From Butyrivibrio fibrisolvens (GTDB lineage: Bacteria > Bacillota > Clostridia > Lachnospirales > Lachnospiraceae), in NCBI RefSeq assembly GCF_037113525.1, contig NZ_CP146963.1, forward strand, positions 1,860,001-1,924,000: a DNA stretch of 64,000 nucleotides, given 5' to 3'. The notes below the pieces were generated by a model. The model searched no databases. It was not told the DNA's origin and worked only from the letters and a program-made list of their open reading frames with translations. Every line of letters begins with the position of its first letter. Positions within the stretch are counted from its first letter, which is position 1. The position numbers and the translations under genes were made by a program. Positions 33,698 to 42,382 of this stretch are shown in pieces.

Positions 33698-34894
33698 ATG
33701 CTAACGATTACTAGAGAGCAGGCAAGGCAATTTATCCTTTTAAAGCAGGGCCTGATAGGTGCATATCGTTTTGTGGGAAAAGAAGGGGCATATGAGTATG
33801 TGCGTCAGGCTGGCTGCATACAGTATGATCCTGTTGATGTGTGCGGCAAAAATGCTGAGCTTACATTGCAGTCTAGAGTTAAGGGATTCAAGAAATCACA
33901 GCTTCAGGATCTTTTGTATAAAGACCGCAAACTTGTAGACTATGCCGATAAAGAGTTGTCCATATGGCCTATAGAAGATTGGCCCTATTTTTCTTCTTAT
34001 AGGGATAGGAGCCATGAACTTGGAGAGACCTTTGAAGGGCTGGAAGAGCTTAAGGAGAGGGCACTTTCATACATAAGTGAAAATGGTCCTGTGTCCAGTG
34101 ATACTCTGCCTATTGAAGGTGAGATATTCTGGCATTCTTCCATGCACTGGAGCGGCAATTGGGACAAGAAGTCACAGGCTGCAAGATCAGTACTGGAGCA
34201 GTTATATACGGATGGCGACCTTGTAATACACCATAAAAAGGGCAGCCGTAAATACTATGATCTGGCACAGAGGCATATTTCGGAAGATATTCTTAAAGCA
34301 GATAATCCATGCAAAAGCGAAGATGACTTTATCGCATGGCGAGTCCTTCGAAGAATAGGTGCAATAGGCCTTTTGTGGGACAAAAATAGTACAGCGCTTC
34401 TTGGAATCAACATTAATGCTGAAAAAAGAAAAAGTATACTTGAGAGATTATCGTCTGAAGATAAAGTCAGGTCTGCCTTTGTAGAAGGTTTTAAGCCTCT
34501 TTTTTATTACCGATCAGAAGATGAAGAACTGATGCAGCAGGTAACTTCAGGGACTGCTGATCTAAAGCCGCGTATGTCATTCATAGCTCCTCTTGATCCT
34601 CTTATGTGGGATAAGGCATATATTAAGGCTTTGTGGGATTTCCAGTATTCCTGGGAGATATATACTCCGGTTGTAAAAAGAAAGTATGGCTATTACACGC
34701 TTCCAATCCTATTTGGAGACAATTTTGTAGGCCGTATTGAAGCAATCCCTGATCGAAAAGAAGGAGTTTTAAGCGTTAAAGGGTTGTGGTGGGAAGATGG
34801 AATCCGCCAGACAAAGAAGCTTAGTGCGTCGCTTGATCGTACACTTAAGAATTTTGCTAAGTTTAATAACTGTAACAGCGTTGAAATGATATGA
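33698..34894 (+). CDS. AlkZ/YcaQ-family winged-helix DNA glycosylase-like protein
   Basis: 398 aa. The N-terminal ITREQARQFILLKQGL and AGCIQYDPVDVCGKNAELTL blocks match AlkZ (interstrand-crosslink and alkyl-purine glycosylases). In AlkZ the catalytic motif is Q-x-D or Q-x-Q; here QYDPV fits Q-x-D. Later winged-helix segments and PLDPLMWDKAYIKALWDF follow. Role in alkylation repair is known for the family and inferred here. Confidence 0.82.
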   Translation: MLTITREQARQFILLKQGLIGAYRFVGKEGAYEYVRQAGCIQYDPVDVCGKNAELTLQSRVKGFKKSQLQDLLYKDRKLVDYADKELSIWPIEDWPYFSSYRDRSHELGETFEGLEELKERALSYISENGPVSSDTLPIEGEIFWHSSMHWSGNWDKKSQAARSVLEQLYTDGDLVIHHKKGSRKYYDLAQRHISEDILKADNPCKSEDDFIAWRVLRRIGAIGLLWDKNSTALLGININAEKRKSILERLSSEDKVRSAFVEGFKPLFYYRSEDEELMQQVTSGTADLKPRMSFIAPLDPLMWDKAYIKALWDFQYSWEIYTPVVKRKYGYYTLPILFGDNFVGRIEAIPDRKEGVLSVKGLWWEDGIRQTKKLSASLDRTLKNFAKFNNCNSVEMI

Positions 34895-34904
34895 TATATA
34901 AATC

Positions 34905-34998
34905 GATAAAATATCCTCTGGATTTACTACATGCCCTCTTTACTGTATAAAAAGTAAAGAGGGCATGTATTACTTAGTTCTCGCCAGAGGATTTTATC
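34905..34998 (+). terminator. Nested long hairpin after the AlkZ-like gene
   Basis: The inner stem ACATGCCCTCTTTAC / GTAAAGAGGGCATGT is enclosed by the outer GATAAAATATCCTCTGG / CCAGAGGATTTTATC. Probably ends the accessory block; no long T-run. The remaining bases to 35234 show no clear promoter or gene. Confidence 0.7.
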
Positions 34999-35234
34999 AT
35001 AAAATCTGTAAGCGGATGGATACCTGCAAACATATTAATTTATGACTTGCTGTGTTTCGTCGTATAAAATAAGCATTTCATCGGATATGGCAGTTTTGCA
35101 TTGCATATAATTTTATTATCATATTTGGATAATCCAGTTCAAAACATTGATCAGTATATTTCTTATAGGTAACTTGCGAATTTGTTCCTTATAGCGAGTG
35201 AAAAATAAAAATCACAACTAAGGAGATATTTTAT

Positions 35235-36623
35235 ATGAAAAAGACAAAATTACTTGCTCTTGGCCTTTCTGCGACTTTGCTCATGAGCGGCTGTAACATA
35301 CAGCTTAGTGAAAAAGACCCGGATATATCAGATGAAGACTTTTCTAATGAGGCATCTACTCTTGCATCTGTAGATCCCGAAGAATCAGGTGATCCTGATG
35401 ATAATGATGATCCTCAGAATAACGATGATCCGGATGATAATAATGATCCGGATAACAATGATAATAATGGTAATGAAGATTCAGAAGAAGGCCCTGAGAT
35501 TGAAGCATACAGAGAGTTTCTGAGAGATTATTATGATGAAGAAGAGCAGGACTTCTATGCAGCTGTTCTGCATCTCGACGAGGATGATCAGTATGAGCTG
35601 GCTGTGCTTACTGAATTTGGATATGAATACAGTGTAAATCTTTATAAATATGAGGATGAAGAGGTTGTTAGTCTCGCGATAGATGGCTTCCCATTTTATG
35701 GAACTTCCGGAAACTTTTATTATTTTGATCAAGAAAACTGTTTTTATTATGTATACGAGAATACTTCAGGGGATACAGTAAAGGTCACAGAGTTCGTTTT
35801 TTCACTTCAGGACGGAGAAGTAGTTCTTGAACATGAGTTCACTAAGGAAACAGAGTTTGATTCAGAAGAATGTACTTACTATGTAGACGATGAAGAAGTG
35901 GATGAGGATACTTACAAAGAATATGAATCAGAGTATGACACATATGATGTATATTCTCATGACTGCGTGTACACAAGCTACTGTTATTATATAGAGGAAG
36001 AGTCTGATATCGACGAAACAATTAAAAGAGATTATGATGAAATCTATGATGACAATTTGAAGGAACCGGTAACTTGTGACAAACCTGTAATCTACCTCTA
36101 TCCGGAAGGAGACGGTACAAGCATTTCTGCCCAGCTTGATATTAACGGATACTTTACATGCCTTGACCCGGAATTCAACATTTCCAATGGCTGGGATGTA
36201 GTTGCTGACAGAAACGGTGATATTCACCTTGATGGTAAGACTTATGATTATCTCTTCTGGGAAGCAAGATTATATGCGGACTTTAACTTTGATAAGGGCT
36301 TCTGCGTAGCAGGTGATGAGACAGAGGAATTTTTAAACAGAGTTCTTCCACAGCTTGGTCTCAACCAGAAAGAGACAGAGCAGTTCATTGAATACTGGCT
36401 TCCTATTATGGAAAAAAATCCTTATAACGTTGTAAGTTTCCAGACAACTGAGTATACAGATTGCGCCGGTCTTGAGATAACTCCAAAGCCTGACACCATG
36501 ATCAGAGTATTCATGGCATTCTACGCAAGCGACACTTATAAGGAAATGCCGGAACAGACTTTCGTATGCCCTGAAAGAGAAGGATTTGTAGCCGTTGAAT
36601 GGGGCGGATCATACGTTAGATAA
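35235..36623 (+). CDS. Acidic lipoprotein with KPVIYLYP domain
   Basis: 462 aa with AAGGAG upstream. Lipobox LLMSGC at residue 20. A Pro/Asp/Asn repeat linker (about 48-85) and an acidic region precede a C-terminal domain starting CDKPVIYLYPEGDG and containing WDVVADRNGDIHLDG, YDYLFWEA and LGLNQKETEQFIEYW. KPVIYLYP is a recurring motif of an uncharacterised extracellular domain. Surface-exposed, function unknown. Confidence 0.78.
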   Translation: MKKTKLLALGLSATLLMSGCNIQLSEKDPDISDEDFSNEASTLASVDPEESGDPDDNDDPQNNDDPDDNNDPDNNDNNGNEDSEEGPEIEAYREFLRDYYDEEEQDFYAAVLHLDEDDQYELAVLTEFGYEYSVNLYKYEDEEVVSLAIDGFPFYGTSGNFYYFDQENCFYYVYENTSGDTVKVTEFVFSLQDGEVVLEHEFTKETEFDSEECTYYVDDEEVDEDTYKEYESEYDTYDVYSHDCVYTSYCYYIEEESDIDETIKRDYDEIYDDNLKEPVTCDKPVIYLYPEGDGTSISAQLDINGYFTCLDPEFNISNGWDVVADRNGDIHLDGKTYDYLFWEARLYADFNFDKGFCVAGDETEEFLNRVLPQLGLNQKETEQFIEYWLPIMEKNPYNVVSFQTTEYTDCAGLEITPKPDTMIRVFMAFYASDTYKEMPEQTFVCPEREGFVAVEWGGSYVR

Positions 36624-36656
36624 GTCATAAAACATATAACAATTTAAGATAGCTAA

Positions 36657-36698
36657 GGAGAGTAGCCTATAGAGGTTTACTCTCCCTATTTTTGTTTT
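36657..36698 (+). terminator. Terminator after the lipoprotein gene
   Basis: GGAGAGTA / TACTCTCC stem followed by a T-rich run. Confidence 0.8.
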
Positions 36699-36714
36699 TT
36701 ATATTGGGAAAAAA

Positions 36715-36744
36715 TTGTATTAATATCTTTTAATGTAGTACAAT
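36715..36744 (+). promoter_or_regulatory. Probable pilT promoter
   Basis: TTGTAT, an 18-base spacer and TACAAT, about 100 bases before pilT. Confidence 0.5.
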
Positions 36745-36844
36745 ATAGTTACGATTTTTCGTTTATTGCACATGAAAATGTATAAGTTCCATTTTGGACA
36801 TGAACTGACTACATTCTGCAATTCTTTTACGAGGTCAAAGACGT

Positions 36845-37906
36845 ATGGCAGATATTCGTACTATTCTCGAAACGGCCAAGCAGGCCAATGCATCTGACGT
36901 TCATATCACTGTTGGTATTCCGCCCAAGATGCGTGTTAACGGGCAGCTTATTTCGCTTGATGAATATGGCAGAATGATGCCGCCGGATACTCAGGCTATT
37001 GCTGATTCTATTATGAACGAGAGACAAAAAGAGTCTCTTGATGCACATGGACAGCACGATATGTCTTTTTCCATAGCAGGAATAGGACGTTTCCGTGTCA
37101 ATGTCTTCAAGCAAAGAGGTTCTGTTGCGCTTGCCCTAAGACTTGTTGCAACTCAGGTGCCTCCTGCTGAAACTTTGGGAATACCTTCATCCGTTATTGA
37201 CCTGTATACCAGAAAGAGGGGACTTATCCTTGTTACAGGCCCTACTGGATCAGGTAAATCTACGACACTTGCGTCGATAATCGATTTGATCAATAGAAAC
37301 AGAGAAGCTCATGTTATTACTCTTGAGGATCCTATAGAATATCTGTATCAGCACAGCAGATCTATAGTAAACCAAAGAGAGATCGGTCTTGACTCTGATT
37401 CGTATGCAGCAGCCCTGCGAGCAGCACTCAGAGAAGATCCTGATGTTATTCTTGTCGGAGAGATGAGAGACCTTGAGACTATTCAGACTGCCATTACAGC
37501 TGCTGAAACAGGTCATCTGGTTCTTTCGACACTGCATACAATAGGTGCGGCTACTACTGTGGATCGTATTATCGATGTATTTACACCGCATCAGCAGCAA
37601 CAGGTAAGAATTCAGCTGGCTAACGTACTTGAAGCCGTTATTTCCCAGCAGCTTATTCCTACTGCAGATGGAACAGGACGAGTTGGAGCTTTCGAGGTAA
37701 TGCACGTAAACAGTGCTGTTCGTAATATGATACGTGAAGGCAAAACGCATCAGCTGATCACTGTTATGCAGACCAACAGAAAGCTTGGAATGATAACTAT
37801 GGATGAAGCTATCATTCAGCTGTATCAGAGTAGGAAGATCACAAGGGAAATGGCAATTCAGTTTGCTCAGGATCCTGATACAATGCAGATGAAGATGTTC
37901 CATTAA
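36845..37906 (+). CDS. pilT: PilT-type twitching/retraction ATPase
   Basis: 353 aa, full family length. N-terminal PAS-like domain (ANASDVHITVGIPPKMRVNG), Walker A GPTGSGKST (132-140), Asp box HVITLEDPIEY, Walker B DVILVGEMRDLETI and His box GHLVLSTLHT. It is a retraction motor for type IV pili. No pilin or assembly gene is in this window, so its partners are elsewhere. The start follows GAGGT. Confidence 0.95.
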   Translation: MADIRTILETAKQANASDVHITVGIPPKMRVNGQLISLDEYGRMMPPDTQAIADSIMNERQKESLDAHGQHDMSFSIAGIGRFRVNVFKQRGSVALALRLVATQVPPAETLGIPSSVIDLYTRKRGLILVTGPTGSGKSTTLASIIDLINRNREAHVITLEDPIEYLYQHSRSIVNQREIGLDSDSYAAALRAALREDPDVILVGEMRDLETIQTAITAAETGHLVLSTLHTIGAATTVDRIIDVFTPHQQQQVRIQLANVLEAVISQQLIPTADGTGRVGAFEVMHVNSAVRNMIREGKTHQLITVMQTNRKLGMITMDEAIIQLYQSRKITREMAIQFAQDPDTMQMKMFH

Positions 37907-37980
37907 AAAAAGAGACAAAGCAATCAATATTGTGATAATATAAGGGAGATAGTTTGGATTAATAATCCTTGGGAGGATAT

Positions 37981-38562
37981 ATGGAAAGTAGGGTTGGGGT
38001 TGTAAAAAACAGCGCAGCGAAAGCGCGCGTTCTTGTGTTGGAACGCATTGGTAAATGGGAGATAGTAGTAGGCGCATGTCTTTGCGTTTACGGAATTACA
38101 AATCTTGTTTGCGATATTCTGTTTAGATGGGCAAGATATAGTCTTACGGATATGATCGTAGAGTGCCTTGTCATAGCACTTGCTACAATTATAGGACTTT
38201 GGGGAATTGGTTCAGGTACCCATCATCTTTATAGTATACGCCATTTCAGAAGATATATTAGTTTTCTTCAGCATGATGAAACGGGGTCTGTACGAAGGCT
38301 TGCAGACAGTACACATGAGCCTTACGATGAGACACTGGACAGGATTCACAGATATGCTGACAGAGGTCTTTTTGGCAATATAATAATCGATGATGCCTCA
38401 GGTCGTATCTCTTTTCCCGACAGGATAAGAAAATATTCTGATTCCGGGTACAGAACGGTCACATGTGTGGGTTGCGGCGCAACGAGGTCGCTTCCTGACA
38501 GCACGGTGATAAAATGCGAATTCTGCGGCAATATCATAAATACAGAGAGCGAAAACAAATAA
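37981..38562 (+). CDS. Two-helix membrane protein with C-terminal zinc ribbon
   Basis: 193 aa from the ATG at 37981 (GGGAGG upstream). Two hydrophobic segments (about residues 28-47 and 61-82) precede an Arg-rich cytoplasmic domain that ends CVGCGATRSLPDSTVIKCEF with CxxC pairs, a small zinc ribbon. Function unknown. It lies 75 bases after pilT and may share its transcript. Confidence 0.72.
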   Translation: MESRVGVVKNSAAKARVLVLERIGKWEIVVGACLCVYGITNLVCDILFRWARYSLTDMIVECLVIALATIIGLWGIGSGTHHLYSIRHFRRYISFLQHDETGSVRRLADSTHEPYDETLDRIHRYADRGLFGNIIIDDASGRISFPDRIRKYSDSGYRTVTCVGCGATRSLPDSTVIKCEFCGNIINTESENK

Positions 38563-38568
38563 AGTGAG

Positions 38569-38606
38569 GCCCTCGCAAAGGTGATTGCATCTTGCGAGGG
38601 CTTTTA
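38569..38606 (+). terminator. Terminator after the zinc-ribbon gene
   Basis: GCCCTCGCAA / TTGCGAGGGC stem followed by TTTT. Confidence 0.88.
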
Positions 38607-38611
38607 AGTTG

Positions 38612-38862
38612 TCGCAAGGGCACGAGGATTCCTGAGGATGGCGGTTAATAAATGATTTAATTGTCATGAAAAATATATAAAATTCAAGGCATGATATCTA
38701 GAATGATATACTCTGGGATTCATAAACTCGCTTCGCTCAAACAGATGAATCCCTAACAGAATATATCATTCCATCTATCAAGCTCTTGAATTTAATATAT
38801 TTTTCAAAGACAATTAAATCATTTATTAACCGCCATCCTCAGGAATCCTCTAGGCTTTTGCG
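38612..38862. repeat. Long imperfect palindrome, family 1, copy B
   Basis: About 250 bases. Outer arms AGGATTCCTGAGGATGGCGG (left) and its exact complement on the right (38830-38849) continue inward with few mismatches. The centre, GGGATTCAT..CTCGCTTCGCTCAAACAG..ATGAATCCC, is the inverse complement of the centre of 5864-6102, while the outer arms differ from that copy. It sits between convergent genes and could terminate both. Confidence 0.85.
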
Positions 38863-38883
38863 AAATTGACTATTAGATAAATA

Positions 38884-40074
38884 TCATAAGGTTTTGATGT
38901 AGTAGGATCCTTGGGATTTGATGAGACCGTTTAGTTGCATCATAGTTAGAGCGGATAGTATGACGTTTACTGGTTCGGTTATACCGCTTTTTTCAAGGAG
39001 TTGCGCAATCTGGGTGGCGGAGATGGGGTAGATGTCCATTACGTTCAGTATGGCATTCTCTAGAGGAGAGAGGTTTTCTTCTACATTAATCTGTTCTGGA
39101 TTGCTTTCTTCTGTAGATATCTGCCATGAACTGATATCGCTGAAGTCGAGCTGTTTGGCTTCATAGTGATTTTCTGAGTTATTGCCAGCATAGGAACTTC
39201 TATTTATAGTTCCGAGGCTTGAAATGATGTCTTCGGGGGATAATGCGATTCCGGCGCCTTGGCGTATTAGTTCATTGCATCCATCAGAGAGTCTGTCGGT
39301 AATTCGGCCGGGGACGGCGAAGATTTCTTTGCCTTGTTCGAGGGCCATGTCTACGGTGATCTGGGTGCCGGATTTTTTTCTTGCTTCTATTACGAGCACG
39401 ATGTCGGATAGGCCGGAAATAATTCGGTTGCGCATGGGGAAAAGGCGTGCTTCTGGGGGAGTGCCTGGTGCGTATTCCGAGATGATACCGCCGTTTTGGC
39501 AGAGCATGTCATATACGTCGCGGTTGCCATCCGGGTAGCAGTATTCGGGGCTGCAGCCAAGAACGGCATAAGAAGGGTAACCTGCTTTAAGTGCAGCTTT
39601 TTGGCTGATGCCGTCAACACCTAGAGCCATTCCGCTTATGATCTGGATACCTGCTTCGGCAAGGCCAAGGCCAAACTGTCTTGATGCGTATCTTCCGTAT
39701 TCACTGCACATTCTGGCTCCGACTATTGAGACGGAGGGCTTATTGTTATCAGGGAGTTTTCCCTTTACAAAAAGACATGCAGGTGGGTCTGGGATAGTGC
39801 GTAGCTTTTCAGGAAAGCTTTCGTCACTATAGGGGATGATACGGATTCCCATATCAATCATTTTCTTGTATTCTTTTTCTTTATTCCATATTCTTTTGGT
39901 ATATTTGAAATTTTCTGCAGTTTTTTGGCCGAGTATCTGATCAATCTCTCTATCAGACAGGGCCAGTATGCTTCCTGCATTTTGGTAAGTACTTATAAGT
40001 TTGTGAAGAGATTTTTTACCAAGACCACGAACACGCGTGAGCATGTAAAAATCTATTAATTCTTGTTCTGTCAT
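38884..40074 (-). CDS. dprA: DNA-processing protein DprA
   Basis: 396 aa. An N-terminal SAM/HhH-like segment (RVRGLGKKSLHKLIS) leads to the Rossmann-type core: VSIVGARMCSEYGRYASR, ISGMALGVDGISQKAAL, VLGCSPEYCYPDGN, FPMRNRIISGLSDIVLVIEA and SGTQITVDMALEQGKEIFAVPG. A DprA-type winged helix ends the protein. DprA loads RecA on incoming DNA during transformation. It is downstream of comM, 44 bases apart. Confidence 0.96.
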   Translation of the reverse strand: MTEQELIDFYMLTRVRGLGKKSLHKLISTYQNAGSILALSDREIDQILGQKTAENFKYTKRIWNKEKEYKKMIDMGIRIIPYSDESFPEKLRTIPDPPACLFVKGKLPDNNKPSVSIVGARMCSEYGRYASRQFGLGLAEAGIQIISGMALGVDGISQKAALKAGYPSYAVLGCSPEYCYPDGNRDVYDMLCQNGGIISEYAPGTPPEARLFPMRNRIISGLSDIVLVIEARKKSGTQITVDMALEQGKEIFAVPGRITDRLSDGCNELIRQGAGIALSPEDIISSLGTINRSSYAGNNSENHYEAKQLDFSDISSWQISTEESNPEQINVEENLSPLENAILNVMDIYPISATQIAQLLEKSGITEPVNVILSALTMMQLNGLIKSQGSYYIKTL

Positions 40075-40118
40075 TTGGTTTATTCCTGTTCTGTACTTCT
40101 ATAATAATTCTGGAATTG

Positions 40119-41672
40119 TTAGCTCCAGTATTTCTGGTCAGCCATTTTGTAACATGCGGCTTCTGTAATGTGAATATCTCTTATGTTTTCGCTTCCTTCG
40201 AGATCGGCTATGGTTCTGGCAAGTTTTATGATCCTGTGATAGGAGCGGGCAGAAAGGCCTAGCTGGCTATACAGCTTTTCAAGTATGCGCTGTTCTTTAA
40301 AACCTAAGGGGCAGTACTTGGCAATATCTGCAGGTGTCATATCGCTGTTGAATCTGATACTTGTGCCTTTGAAACGTTCTTTTTGAATGTTGCGGGCTTT
40401 GATGACACGTTCTCTTATGGTCTTGCTTGATTCGTTGGCACTACTTCCTGCTGATAGATCAGAAAAGTCAATCTTGGGGGCTTCTATGCATATATCTATT
40501 CTGTCCAGGATTGGGCCTGAAATGTGAGACAGGTAATGCGCAATATCTTTGTCACTGCATTTACATCTTCCGCGGTCAGGGTAGTATCCGCAGGGGCACG
40601 GATTCATGGCACCTACCAGCATGAAGCTTGCAGGATAAGTAAAGTTGCCGCCGGCTCTTGAGATATGAACTTCGTGGTCTTCGAGGGGCTGTCTCATAAG
40701 GTCAAGAGTTGTTCGCGAGAACTCAGCGATTTCATCAAGGAAAAGAACTCCTCTGTGAGCAAGGGATATTACTCCGGGCTGGGGAACTCGTCCGCCTCCT
40801 GCAAGAGCAGAAGTTGTAATGGAATGGTGCGGTGATTGAAATGGGCGTTCGGTAATAAGAGCTTTTCCAGCAGGCAGAAGACCTGCAACCGAATAGATCG
40901 TTGAAACTTCAAGACTTTCTTCTTTGGACAAGGGTGGGAGAATGGTAGGTAATCTTTTGGCAATCATACTTTTACCTGATCCCGGAGGTCCTACCATAAG
41001 AATGTGGTGGAAGCCTGCGGCAGCTACTTCCATTGCACGTTTTAAAGCAGCCTGTCCGTTGATATCTGCAAAGTCCACGTCAAGTGACTGGATTTCTTTT
41101 TCGAAAAGGTCATCTATGTTTATTACGGTGGGCTTGATCAGTAGATCTTTTTCCGAGTCTTTTGAATTAAGATATGTCAGGCATTCTACAAGAGATGATA
41201 CGCCGACGATCTTGATTCCATTTCCTGCAACAGCGCCTTCTCTGGCATTTTCTTCAGGAAGGATACAGACTTTGCAACCATTCTCTATTGCAGTGCGGAC
41301 GATAGGAAGGACTCCTTTGATTCCCTTGACTTCACCGTTTAATCCAAGCTGCCCGATGATCACAGTGTCTTTTAACTTGGACTCATCAATCTCGCCAAGA
41401 GAAGCCAGTATTCCGATAGCGACAGGAAGATCAACGCTTACGCCTTCTTTCCTGACATCAGCAGGGGAGAAGTTGACAGTTATATGCGATGACGGAATGG
41501 TAATTCCTGAATTCTTGAGGGCAACCTTAACTCGTTCCTGAGCTTCGCGAACTTCCGTGCTGGGAAGACCGACCATGTTGAAAGATGGCAGACCGTTCGA
41601 AACATCGACCTCGACCTGCATAAGATAGCTGTGAATGCCGTTAATGGCACCAGCTTTGATAGTACTGAACAT
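40119..41672 (-). CDS. comM: ComM/YifB-type Mg-chelatase-like AAA ATPase
   Basis: 517 aa from the ATG at 41672; the frame extends to 41735 but the ribosome site (AAGGAG, about 13 bases) fits the inner start. The N-terminal Lon-like fold (VDVSNGLPSFNMVGLPSTEV) is followed by Walker A MVGPPGSGKSMIAKRLP, GVLFLDEIAEF, and the zinc motif NPCPCGYYPDRGRCKCS. ComM helicase drives branch migration in transformation. The ribosome site plus dprA downstream suggest a two-gene competence unit. Confidence 0.95.
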   Translation of the reverse strand: MFSTIKAGAINGIHSYLMQVEVDVSNGLPSFNMVGLPSTEVREAQERVKVALKNSGITIPSSHITVNFSPADVRKEGVSVDLPVAIGILASLGEIDESKLKDTVIIGQLGLNGEVKGIKGVLPIVRTAIENGCKVCILPEENAREGAVAGNGIKIVGVSSLVECLTYLNSKDSEKDLLIKPTVINIDDLFEKEIQSLDVDFADINGQAALKRAMEVAAAGFHHILMVGPPGSGKSMIAKRLPTILPPLSKEESLEVSTIYSVAGLLPAGKALITERPFQSPHHSITTSALAGGGRVPQPGVISLAHRGVLFLDEIAEFSRTTLDLMRQPLEDHEVHISRAGGNFTYPASFMLVGAMNPCPCGYYPDRGRCKCSDKDIAHYLSHISGPILDRIDICIEAPKIDFSDLSAGSSANESSKTIRERVIKARNIQKERFKGTSIRFNSDMTPADIAKYCPLGFKEQRILEKLYSQLGLSARSYHRIIKLARTIADLEGSENIRDIHITEAACYKMADQKYWS

Positions 41673-41931
41673 AAATAAAAAATGACTCCTTTCGAAAACT
41701 CCTTTTGGTAAAAAACAACGTGCCAAAAGACTCATACGAGTATTTGGAATATTATTTATTCACCGATTTCTTCCATGATTGTGTCAGGAAAAATAATGGT
41801 AATTAAGGATATGGCATTTGCCAAATTACCATCTGTGAACGAATTCACAACAATGTGCTGATTAGCACGACAAGAAATATAGCATACAAAATAAGACGGT
41901 GCAAGTATTTTTTTGGTATACAGTAGAATCA

Positions 41932-42106
41932 CTATAGCTTCTGAGCAGCCAAGATATATTCGATAGCCTTTTCTTCAGAGAGTCCAAATTTTTCGCATAG
42001 CTTTTGCTTAATTGTTCCCGAGGATATAATCTTACAAAAATTATGTAAAAAATTTGATCTTACTGAAGATAAAGCAAGAGAATGTATCTTGGCAGCTCAG
42101 AAGTAG
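41932..42106. pseudogene. Two divergent copies of a short coding remnant
   Basis: On the minus strand (about 42027-41932) the frame reads IKQKLCEKFGLSEEKAIEYI followed by LAAQKL and a stop. On the plus strand (about 42026-42106) the frame reads LQKLCKKFDLTEDKARECIL followed by AAQK and a stop. The two peptides are clearly related, so an ancestral C-terminal fragment exists twice in opposite orientation. Neither has a start or ribosome site. Family not recognised. The 41673-41931 stretch upstream of comM shows no other gene. Confidence 0.65.
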
Positions 42107-42130
42107 TAGTGTATCTGGAACTAAAGAAAT

Positions 42131-42332
42131 TGGATACAAGTACTAATCAGGAAAGTGGCCAATAAAATCATAAGCCGATTTTAAAAAATACCCTGGATTT
42201 TCTTAGAGCCTTAGGAGCTGCAGTACTGCGTGTTCACGAAAGCGGATAAGACTCTTAGAAAAGCCTGGGTATTTTTTACATGAGGCTTATGATTTTATTG
42301 GCCACTTTCCGGGCTTACGCTTGATTTGTACC
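42131..42332. repeat. Long imperfect palindrome, second type
   Basis: The arms GGAAAGTGGCCAATAAAATC (with ATAAGCC) and GGCTTATGATTTTATTGGCC (with ACTTTCC) are exact complements; further inside, TACCCTGG / CCTGGGTA and CTTAGAG / CTCTTAG also pair. The centre carries GCAGTACTGCGTG and differs from the two family 1 palindromes. It lies between the remnants and the DUF1848 gene. Confidence 0.82.
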
Positions 42333-42336
42333 TTAA

Positions 42337-42345
42337 TGCTATAAT
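42337..42345 (+). promoter_or_regulatory. Extended -10 promoter of the DUF1848 gene
   Basis: TGCTATAAT, 38 bases before the start; no clear -35. Confidence 0.55.
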
Positions 42346-42382
42346 CATATTATTATCACCCTCAGAAAGGCAGTACCAACAT

